Assembly (NCBI RefSeq): GCF_000275845.1
Contig: NW_006766892.1
Coordinates: 5,535-31,681, forward strand
Direction of reading: 5' to 3'
DNA from: Dichomitus squalens LYAD-421 SS1
Lineage: Eukaryota > Basidiomycota > Agaricomycetes > Polyporales > Polyporaceae
DNA length: 26,147 nt
Under the pieces are notes generated by a model. The model was not told the origin of the DNA, did not search any database, and worked only from the letters and a program-made list of their open reading frames with translations. Each line of letters begins with the position of its first letter. Within the stretch, counting starts at the first letter, position 1. Shown in pieces: positions 10,016 to 20,004 of this stretch. A program made the position numbers and the translations under genes.

Positions 10016-10713
10016 CCTATGACATACGACCACGCGGTCTGCTCTCCAGAATCTCCAGAGGATCGATAGAGGAAGCCCGACGTTGTTTGTGCCTGTTATA
10101 GTTGCTGTTCTTCCTTGTTCGCTGGTGCTGTTGTACTTTGTTGTAGCCCTATCCGATCGCGCGACTCTCACGTCCTGTTGTGGAGTTCTTTCACCCCGAA
10201 GATCGTGCCTTGGTGGACCCGATTTCCTCGAGGAAGGTGATGTCTGGCATGTGCCGGCTGCGGCTCCGCCACATTTACCTGCTACAACATGCTACCTCTC
10301 GAGACGACCTTCATCGATAACCGCTTATACCAGGCGCCTACCTCCTGAGGGCTGCTTGTCGGAGTGGTCCTCGGGCGTTTGAAGGGCCCTGCTCGGATTG
10401 TAAGCTCCAGATGGGCCTATCAGCAATTTCTACTAATTAGGCTAACTGCTAACATAGAATGGCGCAGTTGTCGTCTATTCGTAACCAGAGGGCGCCCCCA
10501 TATTGCGCCGCGTGACGATGAGTTCGGGCTGAGACGGCAGTCACCGACTTGTCTCTCGAACTCTTGGCCAACCTCGTCACAACATTCCTATCCTGCGCGC
10601 CCGGCTCCGAGGTTAAAAACAACTCAGGGGACTTCTTTCCCGCCACAATGCTCCCGTTGAGGTGGGAGTTCAATCAGTGTCCTTGTATCTATCTTCATCT
10701 GGAAAGTATTGGG

Positions 10714-11205
10714 TCAATGAACAAGTCTGATCTGTTGTCTATGTGTACCCAGTCTCTTGAGTCCACACCATTGCAGCTTAGCTGAATGTGAGCCTCCAAA
10801 CCTTACCCTGATTCGGAGACATGGAACCGCCTCGACTGCCACTGCCCCTTTCTTTCTTTCTTTCTCGATGCCGTTCGTTGCCCCGCGAGGCCACGCCTCA
10901 AGGTAGGCCTTGAGTACATGTTGGAACTGCTTGATGGATGTAAATGATTGCTGGACAGACGCACACTGCCCTTTATCCTCCAACCTTGCATTCTCAGGTG
11001 ATTTGAGCAGCGGCAGACCGTCCTCCACCCTTTGCGGCTTGTTGTACTGTGTTGTAAGTAGCAAGTCACTCGCTGGCAATCCGATGTATATGAGCAACGC
11101 GATAGTATACGGTCTAGATGGTATTGCTAGTGTGAATACAACGTGTACGTACATCCTTCTCATCCGGACGCAGGGAACGAGGCTGAGATGCGATCTAACG
11201 ATCAA
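10714..11205 (-). CDS. Hypothetical small ORF, uncertain
   Basis: A 163-codon open frame on the minus strand, starting at the ATG at 11205. The N-terminus includes a hydrophobic stretch (Tyr-Thr-Ile-Ala-Leu-Leu-Ile-Tyr-Ile-Gly-Leu), followed by a charged, soluble-looking segment (Leu-Lys-Ser-Pro-Glu-Asn-Ala-Arg-Leu-Glu-Asp-Lys-Gly) and Gln-Phe-Gln-His-Val-Leu-Lys-Ala-Tyr-Leu-Glu-Ala-Trp. A potential donor (AGG|GTAAGG) lies near 10812, so the C-terminus may be different. I recognise no family. It lies just downstream of the ARB1 stop codon and may simply be ARB1 3' UTR or intergenic sequence. Codon use is not strongly biased. Confidence 0.2.
   Translation of the reverse strand: MIVRSHLSLVPCVRMRRMYVHVVFTLAIPSRPYTIALLIYIGLPASDLLLTTQYNKPQRVEDGLPLLKSPENARLEDKGQCASVQQSFTSIKQFQHVLKAYLEAWPRGATNGIEKERKKGAVAVEAVPCLRIRVRFGGSHSAKLQWCGLKRLGTHRQQIRLVH
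10848..10865 (+). repeat. CTTT microsatellite
   Basis: Four consecutive CTTT units lie in the gap between the phosphatase and ARB1 genes. Read on the minus strand they would encode a Lys/Arg/Glu run in the uncertain ORF, which weakens the coding case for that ORF. Confidence 0.7.
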
Positions 11206-11351
11206 CGGTGAAGAGGAAGGAAGCTATTGCTATGTGCTACGAAAACAGATGCTGCTGCTACAAAGTTCGTGTCGGATGCTGCTCGTCATACAGTCGTCAC
11301 AGATACACAAACGGCCAGGGTCATCCACGGCCGCAGCGATGGGACAGGCAT

Positions 11352-14079
11352 CTATACGCCCTTCGTCTTGCTCGTTGTCTTGCTGAACAGCTTCGCCTTC
11401 TCGAGCGCAGCGTGACCTATGAAAACGCAGAGCGAAACATGATCAGCATGCCGCGGGCGAGGTGGGTAGAAGGCCAAACGGAAGGTGTGGCGGTCGACGT
11501 ACTGTTCTTCACGAGCATATTCTTGTAATCGACGATCGTGATGTCCTCCTTCGTCAAATTCTTGATCTTCCTGTCCTTCACTTCCCACAGCTCTTCGGCG
11601 ACTTGAGAAATGAGCCCTGTATGCAAGAAGCAGGCGAACGCGAAACGCCAAACACACACGTTAGCCAGCCGTCCCTATCTCATGAGTAGGGTATTCAGAC
11701 GTAAAGCGAAAGCGGCGGCCGGATCGAGCCATCGGGAGAAGCAGAAGCAGAAGTGACAGTAGAAGCCTGGCCTCGTAGCCTGGCTATATACCGTAGGAGC
11801 TCGCGGAACTCGTAAAATTTGTCCAGCGCCGCACAGGCATGCGGGCAGCAGAGGCCGCGGCCGCGACCGCGGGGGGTTCTTTGACAGATGAGACAAAGGA
11901 ATGGAAGGAAAGAACGTACGGAAGTCATGTGAAACGATGACAACACCGCCCTCGTACTCCTTAATGGCCCGCGCTAACGCGTCAATCGAAGCCATGTCCA
12001 AGTGGTTCGTCGGCTCGTCAAGCAGGAGGATGTGCGGGTGCTCCATCGCAAGCTGCGCGAACACGACCCTACATGCACAAACGCGCCAGGTCAGCCGAAC
12101 CGCCTCCAACAACGTGCTCAACTCGAGTGGGGCATCACAAACGCCAACGTACCGGTTCCGCAAACCGTCCGAAAGTTGCTTGATCGCCGAGGTCTGGTGC
12201 GACCCTGAGAGACCAAACCGCCCAAGCTGAGCACGCCACGCCTGCATGTCCTTGTCAGGAAACTTTTCGTGATAGAGCGATTGGAGGTGCTCGATAGGGC
12301 TCTTCTCGTACGGGAGTTGGTCGGCTGAATGCTGTGAGTACTTGGCGAGCTTGAGGCCGACGTGCCGCGAGATCGTGCCCTCGGTCGGCTGCAGCGCGCC
12401 CGTGATGAGGTTCAGCAGGGTCGACTTGCCCGTACCGTTCTGGCCGACAATGGCGATGCGCGAGTCCATGCTGAGAGTAAGAAAGTCAGCGTCTCACCCA
12501 CATGCGGCGGACGGATAGTGTTCGTGAAGAGACGTACTCGATACCGAACGAGAGGTTCTTGTACAGATAGTCCTCGGGCTTGCCAGAGTAGGAGAACGCG
12601 ACGTCGTTGAACGCAAGGATGGGCGGAGGCAGCTTCGAGACGTCCTCGAAGTTGAACCGGAGCGGCTTCGGGATCTCAATCTTCTCTACCAAGCCCGCCG
12701 CCTCCATCTTGTCGATGATCTTCTGCTTCGACTTCGCCTGCTTGACGAGATTCGCGTACGTTCCCGCGGACGCGATGAACCTAAGATCACAAGGTCAGCT
12801 CGGATCTCAACTCAGCCAGCCAGGAACGCGCTGGGCAGGGCCTAGCCGACGTCAAACGAAAGGAACAGGAAAGGAAAACGTACTTCTTGATGTGCGCGAT
12901 CTCCTCCTGCTGCTTGTTGTACGCCTTCATCTGGTTCACCTCGTTCTCCTGCTTCGTCCGCACGTACGTCGAGTAGTTACCGCCGTAGTACACGAGCTTC
13001 TTCTTGGTCGTGAGGTCCATGATGTTCGTGCACACGGTGTCCATGAAGTCCTGCGAGTGCGAGGTGATGACGAGGATGTGGTTGTACATCGACAGGTATG
13101 CCTCAAGCCACACCACCGCCTCCAGATCCAAGTGATTCGTCGGCTCGTCCAGCAGCAGCAGGTGCGGCTTGACGAACAGCGCACGCGCGAGCGCGACACG
13201 CATCCTCCAACCGCCAGACATGTCCTTCGTCGGCTTCGCCATCATCTGCTGCGAGAATCCAAGACCGTGAAGGATGGAACCGGCCTTGGCCTCGAATGTG
13301 GAGGGATCCATCTCCTCGAGCTCCTCGTACAGATGGTCGAGCTGGACTTCGTCGATGTCGTCCGCGACGGAGAGCTCCTCGATGCGTTGCTCGAGCTTTG
13401 CGACCTTGTCCTTCGCCGACTGGACGATGTAATCGACCGCGTTCACCTCCGAAGGCTCTGCCTCGCCACGGACGAGGTAGATGTCAATGTGTTCGGGGAT
13501 CTCGATGTCACGGTCAGCGATGGATTGTAGGAATGTCGACTGCAGACCCGATGTTGATATGCAAGGGCAGAGGGGACCAGCGGTAAGATGAGCATCATCA
13601 GGATACGGGTACGTGAATGTACAAGCCGTGCGCACGCACCTTGCCGGATCCGTTCTCGCCCAAAAGCCCATACCGTTGCCCATAGTTCAGAGAGACCTCC
13701 GCACCCTCGATGAGCAAGCGTCCGTGGAAGGACAGCGTGTACGAATCGATTTTGATATCGCGGCCCTTGGGGTCCGATACGAGCACTCCTGCAGCACTCC
13801 TACATGTCCCTATGAGGTCAGCGCACACTGATCTCCCTCGGGCCTCGCCCACGAGAGCACGCACCGATCAGTTGCAATCTGCAGCTTCGCCATCGCACTC
13901 AGGTCCTCTTGGCTCGTCGCAGCAGACATGCTCGTGAGTGGGGTGTTGACCGAACTACCGCCATTGACGGAACCGGTGGGGGTCGAGGTGCTGGTGGACG
14001 CGTCGGTGCCCTTTACTTTTGCGGACTGCTTCGCCGCCTTCTCGGCGAGTCGCTTCTGTTTTGAAGCTGATGGGGCCAT
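11352..14079 (-). CDS. ARB1: ABC-F ATPase, ribosome biogenesis (ARB1/ABCF2 type)
   Basis: Eight exons: 14079-13865, 13799-13640, 13539-12884, 12780-12538, 12470-12153, 12068-11920, 11616-11503, 11416-11352. The product is 639 aa (human ABCF2 is about 623). A Lys-rich N-terminus precedes two ATPase domains with no membrane segments. Domain 1: Walker A GENGSGKST 119-127 (split by an intron after Lys125), signature MSGGW 232-236, Walker [13 protein letters not shown] about 252-263, switch His286. Between the domains is the conserved [23 protein letters not shown] linker stretch, here interrupted by an intron at Lys. Domain 2: Walker [10 protein letters not shown] 434-442, signature LSDGL 524-528 (conserved Gln replaced by Leu), Walker B LLLDEP 545-550, switch His578. 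The yeast homologue acts in 40S and 60S subunit maturation and export. The 303-nt intron at 11617-11919 is far longer than the others. The C-terminus ends in a Lys/Ser/Thr tail ([15 protein letters not shown]). Confidence 0.96.
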
Positions 14080-15258
14080 TGTGCTCTATAGTCGTGATCA
14101 GGGAAGAGAAAGGAAGAAGTGGGAAGAGGGCAGTAGAGGAGAGGCCGTGCCCAAGTATCGATCTGGTGTGGCGCATAAATTTCCGCTTAGATCACCAATC
14201 TCACCTTCCATATATGGCAGTCATCCAAGTTCACCGCTTATACCATTCTCCCTCGCCACCCCAGGAACATACCCGCACCAAGGACATACATTCTCGACAT
14301 CCGAATCACTGGCGGTAGCAATTGTTCAACAATACTCAATCTTCGTCGACAAGACGATTTGCAAAAGACATTTGACAATCACCTCGTTCCCAAACCCAAA
14401 CCGGGAACGCCGACGGATGTGTATTATAATCAACGATGATGCTCTACGATGAGGAGAGGTACCAAGAAAGTACGCGATACACGGGGCACAGGCAGCAGTA
14501 GATACGATATGGACGCTCCAGACGAGGACCGAAACCGGAGGGGGGGATATATACAAGACACTGGTATGTACGAGTCCGAGCGGGACACAGAGCCGAACCA
14601 GAACCTGGCAGCAGTAGCAGGGCGATACACTAGCGAGCGGAAGCAGTACGATAGTAGAGAGCCAGGGGCGGAGGAGAGTCGAGGAGGCGAGTCATGACGG
14701 GACACGGAGACCGGGAGATTACTATAGAACATGATGTACGTGGATACTTATGGAGATGGTCGATGATATCAAACATGGCATGAGGACAGTGGGTGGACGC
14801 CTGTACAACGAACAGATATAAATATCCCGCACACGGGCGGCGGCGCACGCGCGTGCCCGGGCAGGAACTCAGAGTACTATAGTACTTAGTAGACAGCAAC
14901 GTGACGGATGGGGGAAGTGCATGGTGTGGTGGAGATAATAGCGTGGTGGGTCGACTATATGAAGAGTATATGCGAGAGATGTGCAAGTACGATGATTTTG
15001 GACATGGACAGCATTGAGCGACGGTGGAGAGATATGAACGGCGGCACGGAACGTGAGGCTCGAGTATGAAAGGCGGAGTGATGATGATGAACGGATCGAT
15101 ACAGCCAGAACCACATGCAAAAGAATATACGGATGACAACGAAAGCGGAAGCGAAAGTCGGGCACCGACGAGGGTACACCAGACGGGAGAGCAGAACGCG
15201 CGACAGGTCTCGTCGCCCGCCCAAGAGCGAGGCGCACCGACAGCTCACAGCCCATCGC
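14080..15258. other. Spacer between ARB1 and the C2H2 gene
   Basis: About 1.2 kb holding the ARB1 promoter and 5' UTR and the 3' UTR of the zinc-finger gene, both on the minus strand. A minus-strand frame of 169 codons (15139-14630) is rich in Ser, Tyr, Pro and Cys without recognisable motifs and is probably spurious. I see nothing else. Confidence 0.6.
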
Positions 15259-17693
15259 TCACTGCACGAGCCTCCCGCGATAGTCGTCCACGCTCCTCCA
15301 CACAGGGTGGTGCGGGACATGGTGATGCCCGTGCCCGTGTCCGTGATGGGTATGACCCGCCATCATCGCGCCCGGCGCAGCGGGCTGAGGCTGGATGTAC
15401 TGATGGCTCGCGTGCGCGGGCAGCGCCGCGCGCTGCGGTTGCGGCTGATGGAGCTCCAAGTACTGATCCGCTGCGGGATCGACCTCGGCCCCTTCCGGCG
15501 AGGGCTCCCTCTGCCCGTGGGGGTGCGTGGGCACGGCATGATAGTAGTACTCCTGCGTCGAAGACGACGCCGAAGACGGGTGCGTTGGATGCGTCAGGTG
15601 GCCGTTGCTGTGAGAGGGCGAGTGCGAATGGCCATGCCCGTGGCTCGACACTGGGGTTGGGACCGTCGAGGAAGAGGTGTGGTCATACGCAGCCGCAGAC
15701 GTGTATGAAGTCTCAGAAGCAGTGGCGTGGGCGTGCGACGACTGAGGGACAGGAGTCTGAATCTGTTGCGAGTGCGGCGGGTAGGAGAACGCATGGTGCG
15801 CGGTCGAGCCGGATCCTCGGCCTGCGTTGGCTAGCGACTGCATCGGAGGCTGTTGCTGAGCTTGCGGCTGCGCCAACGGCTGGGGTTGCGGAGACGACGC
15901 AGACGCGTAGCGCAAGCCTGCGGCGGCGGAAGCATCACCGCGCAAGACGCGAGAGTCCACGATCGGCGCCAGAATGGGACGCTCCGAGTTGTAGCGGTTA
16001 GAAGAACCCATGGAGCCGCTCTGATACGTGGTTTGCGGCGCGTAATTGAAGTGAGTGTGGGGGAGCGTCGACTGCGGCTCGCGCGCGTGGGTGGCCGTGA
16101 GGGCAGGGAGCGTCCTGTCGTACATCTGCTGCTGCTGCTGAGGATGTTGCGATTGGACGTGCTGGACCTGCCCCGGCGGCGGCTGAGAGTACCCTGCCGA
16201 CGCAAGCGAGCTGGACTCGTACGAGTTGTAGACAGGCACGACGGCAGATGGGTGCTGTTGAGGCGGAGCGGGAGTGGCCGGACTGAGCGACCCAGGTGGG
16301 GACTCGGCATAGGCACCCATTCCTGTCGGCAAGTACCCGTATCCGGGAGTGGGCGGGGTGCTCACCACGGGCGACGCGGAGTTTGTGGAAGTGGGCGAGT
16401 GTTGCCGGATTGGGTTTGATATGTGCGCTATCGAGTGTCTATGAGACGAGGTTGGTTGTTGGGAGATGGAGAGAGGGCTCGCGCTCGTGGGCCCAGCGGT
16501 GTTCGGCTGAGACTGTCTCGGCGCCGACTGGTGATAGTGGTTGAAGTACGAGACAGAATCGTGAGGGGACATCTGGACGTGTCCAGGCGCTTGGCCGTTG
16601 GCACGATGATGACTGTTGAGGCTCTCGACGGGCGAGGCCGGTTCTGGGTAATGGCCATTCGAGTTGGCCACGGGAGAAATAGGGGAGTAGCGGTCGGACT
16701 CGGAGGCCGAGTAGGACTGTTCGCCTTGGTGGTGGTACGGCCAACGAGGATCGTCTCCGGGACGCCCAAATGAAGAGGCGCGACTACCCTGAGAAGATGG
16801 TGGGTAGGGGACATCTTCATGATATGAAGCGTGAGACGAGGAAGGAGCAGAAGCCAAGGAAGGATGAGCGTATGAAACGGGCGAATAGTAGGCTGCTTCT
16901 GGCGTCGACCTGGATGATCGGCTAGCTGCGGCCGCGGAGAGGGACTGTTGGGGGTAAGCGGGCGCTGTGGGGGGCGGTAGGGTGGGATAGGCTTGCGCGA
17001 GCGGTGGGGGCGTGTCTGGAGGCTCCGGGACGCCTGCGGGTAAGGTGGGGTAAGCCTGCGCGAGAGGAGGGGGGTCGAGTGGAGGAGAGGGAACGGGAGG
17101 GGGAGGAGAGGGAGAGTCCTGCTTTGAGCGCTTCCTGGAGCGGGAGCGGTCATTGGCGCTAGCACGATTCATGGCGGCTCGGGTGGCCGAGCCTGAGTTC
17201 CTTCGGGAGCCAGGGGAAAGGTGTATGCGGTAGCTGGATAAGAGAGCACGTTAGCTAAGTTGTGCTCGCGACAGAGACGGAAGCACAAGGAAATTTTGAA
17301 GGAACGAAGGAAACGCGTCTGGGCAATGGCGGAAAAGTGAAGACGGGCGCGAAGGAGGGATGGAATGACCAATCGAAAGGAAGGAGACGTGTGGAGGGTA
17401 ATCAAGAAAACGGAAACTGACTGCTGTTGCAGGTTGTCTTGGCGAGAGCATCGGGTCTCGCATCCGGGAAAGGGGCATTTGTGGTTGCGTTCGCCGGTGT
17501 GAATTCTGGTGTGCCGAGCGAGATGGCCGGAGGTGGTGAAGGCGCGTTGGCAAGTGTGGCAGACGTGTTTCTTCTTTGCGGGAAGGGAGAGGGGAGAGGG
17601 AAGGGAAGAGGGAGGAATTTCGGAATCGAAGGAGGAGTGGGAGGGATGAGGGTGGGGAGCGGAGGGAATGTCAGGGTCATTGGAAGCCAGCAT
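15259..17693 (-). CDS. C2H2 zinc-finger transcription factor, two fingers
   Basis: Two exons, 17693-17422 and 17233-15259, give about 748 aa. Finger 1 is Cys45-x2-Cys48-x12-His61-x3-His65 and finger 2 is Cys73-x4-Cys78-x12-His91-x3-His95, joined by the standard HTGE linker type (HTGERNHKC). The fingers carry TTSGHLARHTRIH and SRQDNLQQHYRIH, which resemble the Nrg1-like class of fungal repressors; that placement is a resemblance, not a demonstrated orthology. The 188-nt intron splits the codon of zinc ligand His91 (CA|C), which strongly supports the junction. The rest is low-complexity and probably disordered: Pro/Ser-rich (about 115-330), a five-Gln run encoded at 16126-16140, and a His/Gly-rich end (HGHGHGHHHVPHH). 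A basic Arg-Ser-Arg-Ser-Arg-Lys-Arg-Ser stretch after the fingers may serve as a nuclear localisation signal. Targets are unknown. Confidence 0.87.
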
Positions 17694-17850
17694 CTCGTGT
17701 CGGCTAGGACGTAAAAGCTAGTGATCGCGAGGCGAGAGTTGGCGAGCGAGGGTAGCGGGCAGAAACAGGAAAGAGCAGTGGGGAGTTATAAGGGGGAGAG
17801 ACGCATGCTCAGGAATGTGGTGTACGGAGGCGTCGAGAGGCGAAGGAGAG

Positions 17851-17886
17851 AGGAGGAGGAGGAGGAGGAGGAGGAGGAGGAGGAGG
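17851..17886 (+). repeat. (AGG)12 microsatellite upstream of the C2H2 gene
   Basis: Twelve uninterrupted AGG units lie 158-193 bases upstream of the zinc-finger ATG. On the coding (minus) strand this is a pure CCT/TCC pyrimidine tract, the type often found in fungal core promoters and 5' leaders. As a trinucleotide repeat it is likely length-polymorphic. Confidence 0.85.
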
Positions 17887-19960
17887 GGAGGATAGGATGT
17901 CGAGGACGAGAGCCTGTCGGGCGAACCGTCTCGCAGGCGCCGTGACTTGAAGCGGAGATTGAGGCCGCGTCTGTGGGCTGCTCGTGCCCAGAATGGCTGC
18001 GTCTGCGGGCGCCAGATCCCCCAGAAGACGCACTCAATCTAGGCGCTCATCTCCCGCCGGCAAACTCTGGTCGTCGTCCTCGCCCTCGCCGTCCCAGCCA
18101 TCGCGTCCGACGTCGGAGTGTCGCCTACGCCAACCCCGCCCGACCTGCTCAGACGTCCCTGGCGCACCCTGCCGCCCCTCCCCGCCGCTTCCGTACAATC
18201 CTCGGCAATCGACGATATTAGGTCCCGCTTCTCGTCGCCACGTTTCACCCCCTATCGCGCCCGCATTTGCTCTGCCGGAAGCTGTCTCTACCGAAATGAA
18301 GGACGACCACCGATCGACGCTCCAGCTCGGCTCATCTTTCTCACCTCCCGTCCCTTCCCCGCCCCCGCCCCCCGTCCCCGCCCCCGCCGCCCCTCGTCCC
18401 GCCCTCGGTCATCCCACTCCGCTCACTCAGCCCTGCCCCGCTCTCCGACCAACACCGCCGCCCCGCCCACCGCGCCAGCGCCCCCAAGGTCGCGTCCTAT
18501 AAGGCCTCGTGGTGCCTCATGCCCCTCCGCCCGTCCACTGCGTGACCGCCTAACCGCCATGCGTGCCCTGGCTATCTCCGAGAAGCTCTCTGCCGCCCAA
18601 CACGCCCTCGCTCGCGAGATCCTGCCCTCCCCATTCATTGCCCGCAGCTCCCAGTCCGAGGCCCCTCAGCGGTCCTGCCCCATGTCACCTGGCCGCTCTC
18701 TCCTTCGATTCCACCTTCTCTCGCGCACCACGAGCACCGCGCTGAGCTTCTTCGAACTGCATGCTTCTAGCTACGTGCAATGTAACGTGCCTGCCTTGCG
18801 AATTGCCCCCCTTTCCTCCGCGATACGCATACGCACAGCTGCCATCGAGCCCGACGCGCGCGCATTTGGCTAGCTGCATCCATATGGGACTTTCGCGCGG
18901 GGTCCACAACTCGAGCGACTCGCATCCAAACCCGCGCGAACGTCTGGGTGGCCACCACGCAGAACGGCCCGAGCGCGTTGAGGTGCCTTCTTGGATCTGC
19001 AATATAAGTATTACAGTCTGGCCGACGTCAACTCTCGCTTCGCTTCGCCCGCGCATTCATCCCGTCAGCACGCGCGCCACAACACATTAATGAGCTGCTC
19101 AAAGCGCCTTCCATGACCAGCGTTCTCCCACGAACCTTGCCTGCTATTACGTTTCATCCCAAACACGCGAACCCGCCCCGTGCGCCCCGCACCCCTCCGC
19201 ATCAGCCACCCGGGCTCGCCCGCTCTGCCCCCGCCACAAGATTTGCGCTGCTGCGCGAGCATGTCCGTCCACTCTCGGAGCGGACTGCTCCGCGATGTCT
19301 TTCACCTATACTGCGTACACCGCCCCACGTACGCGTCGTGGATGGGTCAGCGGAATGTGGCCAGCTGACGTCGGACGTCGCGTACTGTTGCAGACCGTCA
19401 TTTTCGGCATTCGAAACGATACGTCGTTGGCGCGTTGCTGTGGCTACCAACCCACGCCCGCCAGTACTCGGGTCCTCGGTCAACTGCGAAGACACTACGG
19501 ACGTACTTACGTGGTGCTTGCCCCCTGGCGGTAACGACTGTGATTATGGCAGCTGGAGCATCGATGGGCTTCGCGTTAGTGCCCCGTGCTTCCGCTTGGC
19601 TCGTCGCGTCCGCGCGCAACATCCCTCGTACAGCGCATTCTGTCCAAGAAGGTACCCTTCTCTCGCAACACAACCTGCCAGACTGTACGCATAAGCTGTC
19701 CCTAGCGAGGGCCCGGTGACCTCGAGCAATGACCGGATGCATCATCTTCGACCCGGCTCGCGCGCACACTCTCCTTGTGCGCGCCGCCAGGCACGCCCTG
19801 CGCACTCACCGAAGCGTGCATTGCACCCACGGCCTTCCCTCATCTCGCTCCGTTTGCGCACTGCCAACAGACATCGCGCACACGTGATGGTGGGCGTGTC
19901 GCGAACTCTCCCACCGCACCTCCTCGCGCGCCCCACGCGCCGGCTCAGCCGACGGGTCTT

Positions 19961-20004
19961 CCCAACGTCCACATATCACGTACCCAACGTCCACATATCA
20001 CGTA
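19961..20004 (+). repeat. Perfect 22-bp tandem duplication
   Basis: The unit beginning CCCAACGTCC and ending TCACGTA occurs twice back to back (19961-19982 and 19983-20004) with no mismatch, followed by another CCC. It sits in the gene-poor C-rich region and each unit contains CACGTA. The lack of divergence suggests a recent slippage or duplication event. Confidence 0.85.

Larger units (their letters stand above)
10016..11351. other. Convergent gap with unassigned coding-like fragments
   Basis: This lies between the 3' ends of the phosphatase (+) and ARB1 (-). Several stretches look protein-coding but do not assemble: + strand about 10148-10215 (Arg-Pro-Val-Val-Glu-Phe-Phe-His-Pro-Glu-Asp...), + strand about 10537-10674 (Val-Thr-Asp-Leu-Ser-Leu-Glu-Leu-Leu-Ala-Asn-Leu...), and a minus-strand frame at 10714-11205. 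A near-perfect intron signature lies on the + strand at 10400-10457 (GTAAGC, CTGCTAAC, ACATAG). It may be a short unrecognised gene or a decayed one. Confidence 0.4.

Noticed and set aside
12607..13530. A 307-codon plus-strand frame across the ARB1 gene
   Set aside because: It is the antisense shadow of the conserved ABC-F exon 3; its composition (Val/Leu/Arg/Asp-rich) mirrors the coding strand and it has no motif of its own.
15066..16001. Long plus-strand frames of 311 and 197 codons opposite the zinc-finger gene
   Set aside because: They are Arg/Gly/Ala-rich mirror images of the Pro/His/Gln-rich tail on the minus strand; the minus-strand frame is supported by the zinc-finger exon spliced to it.
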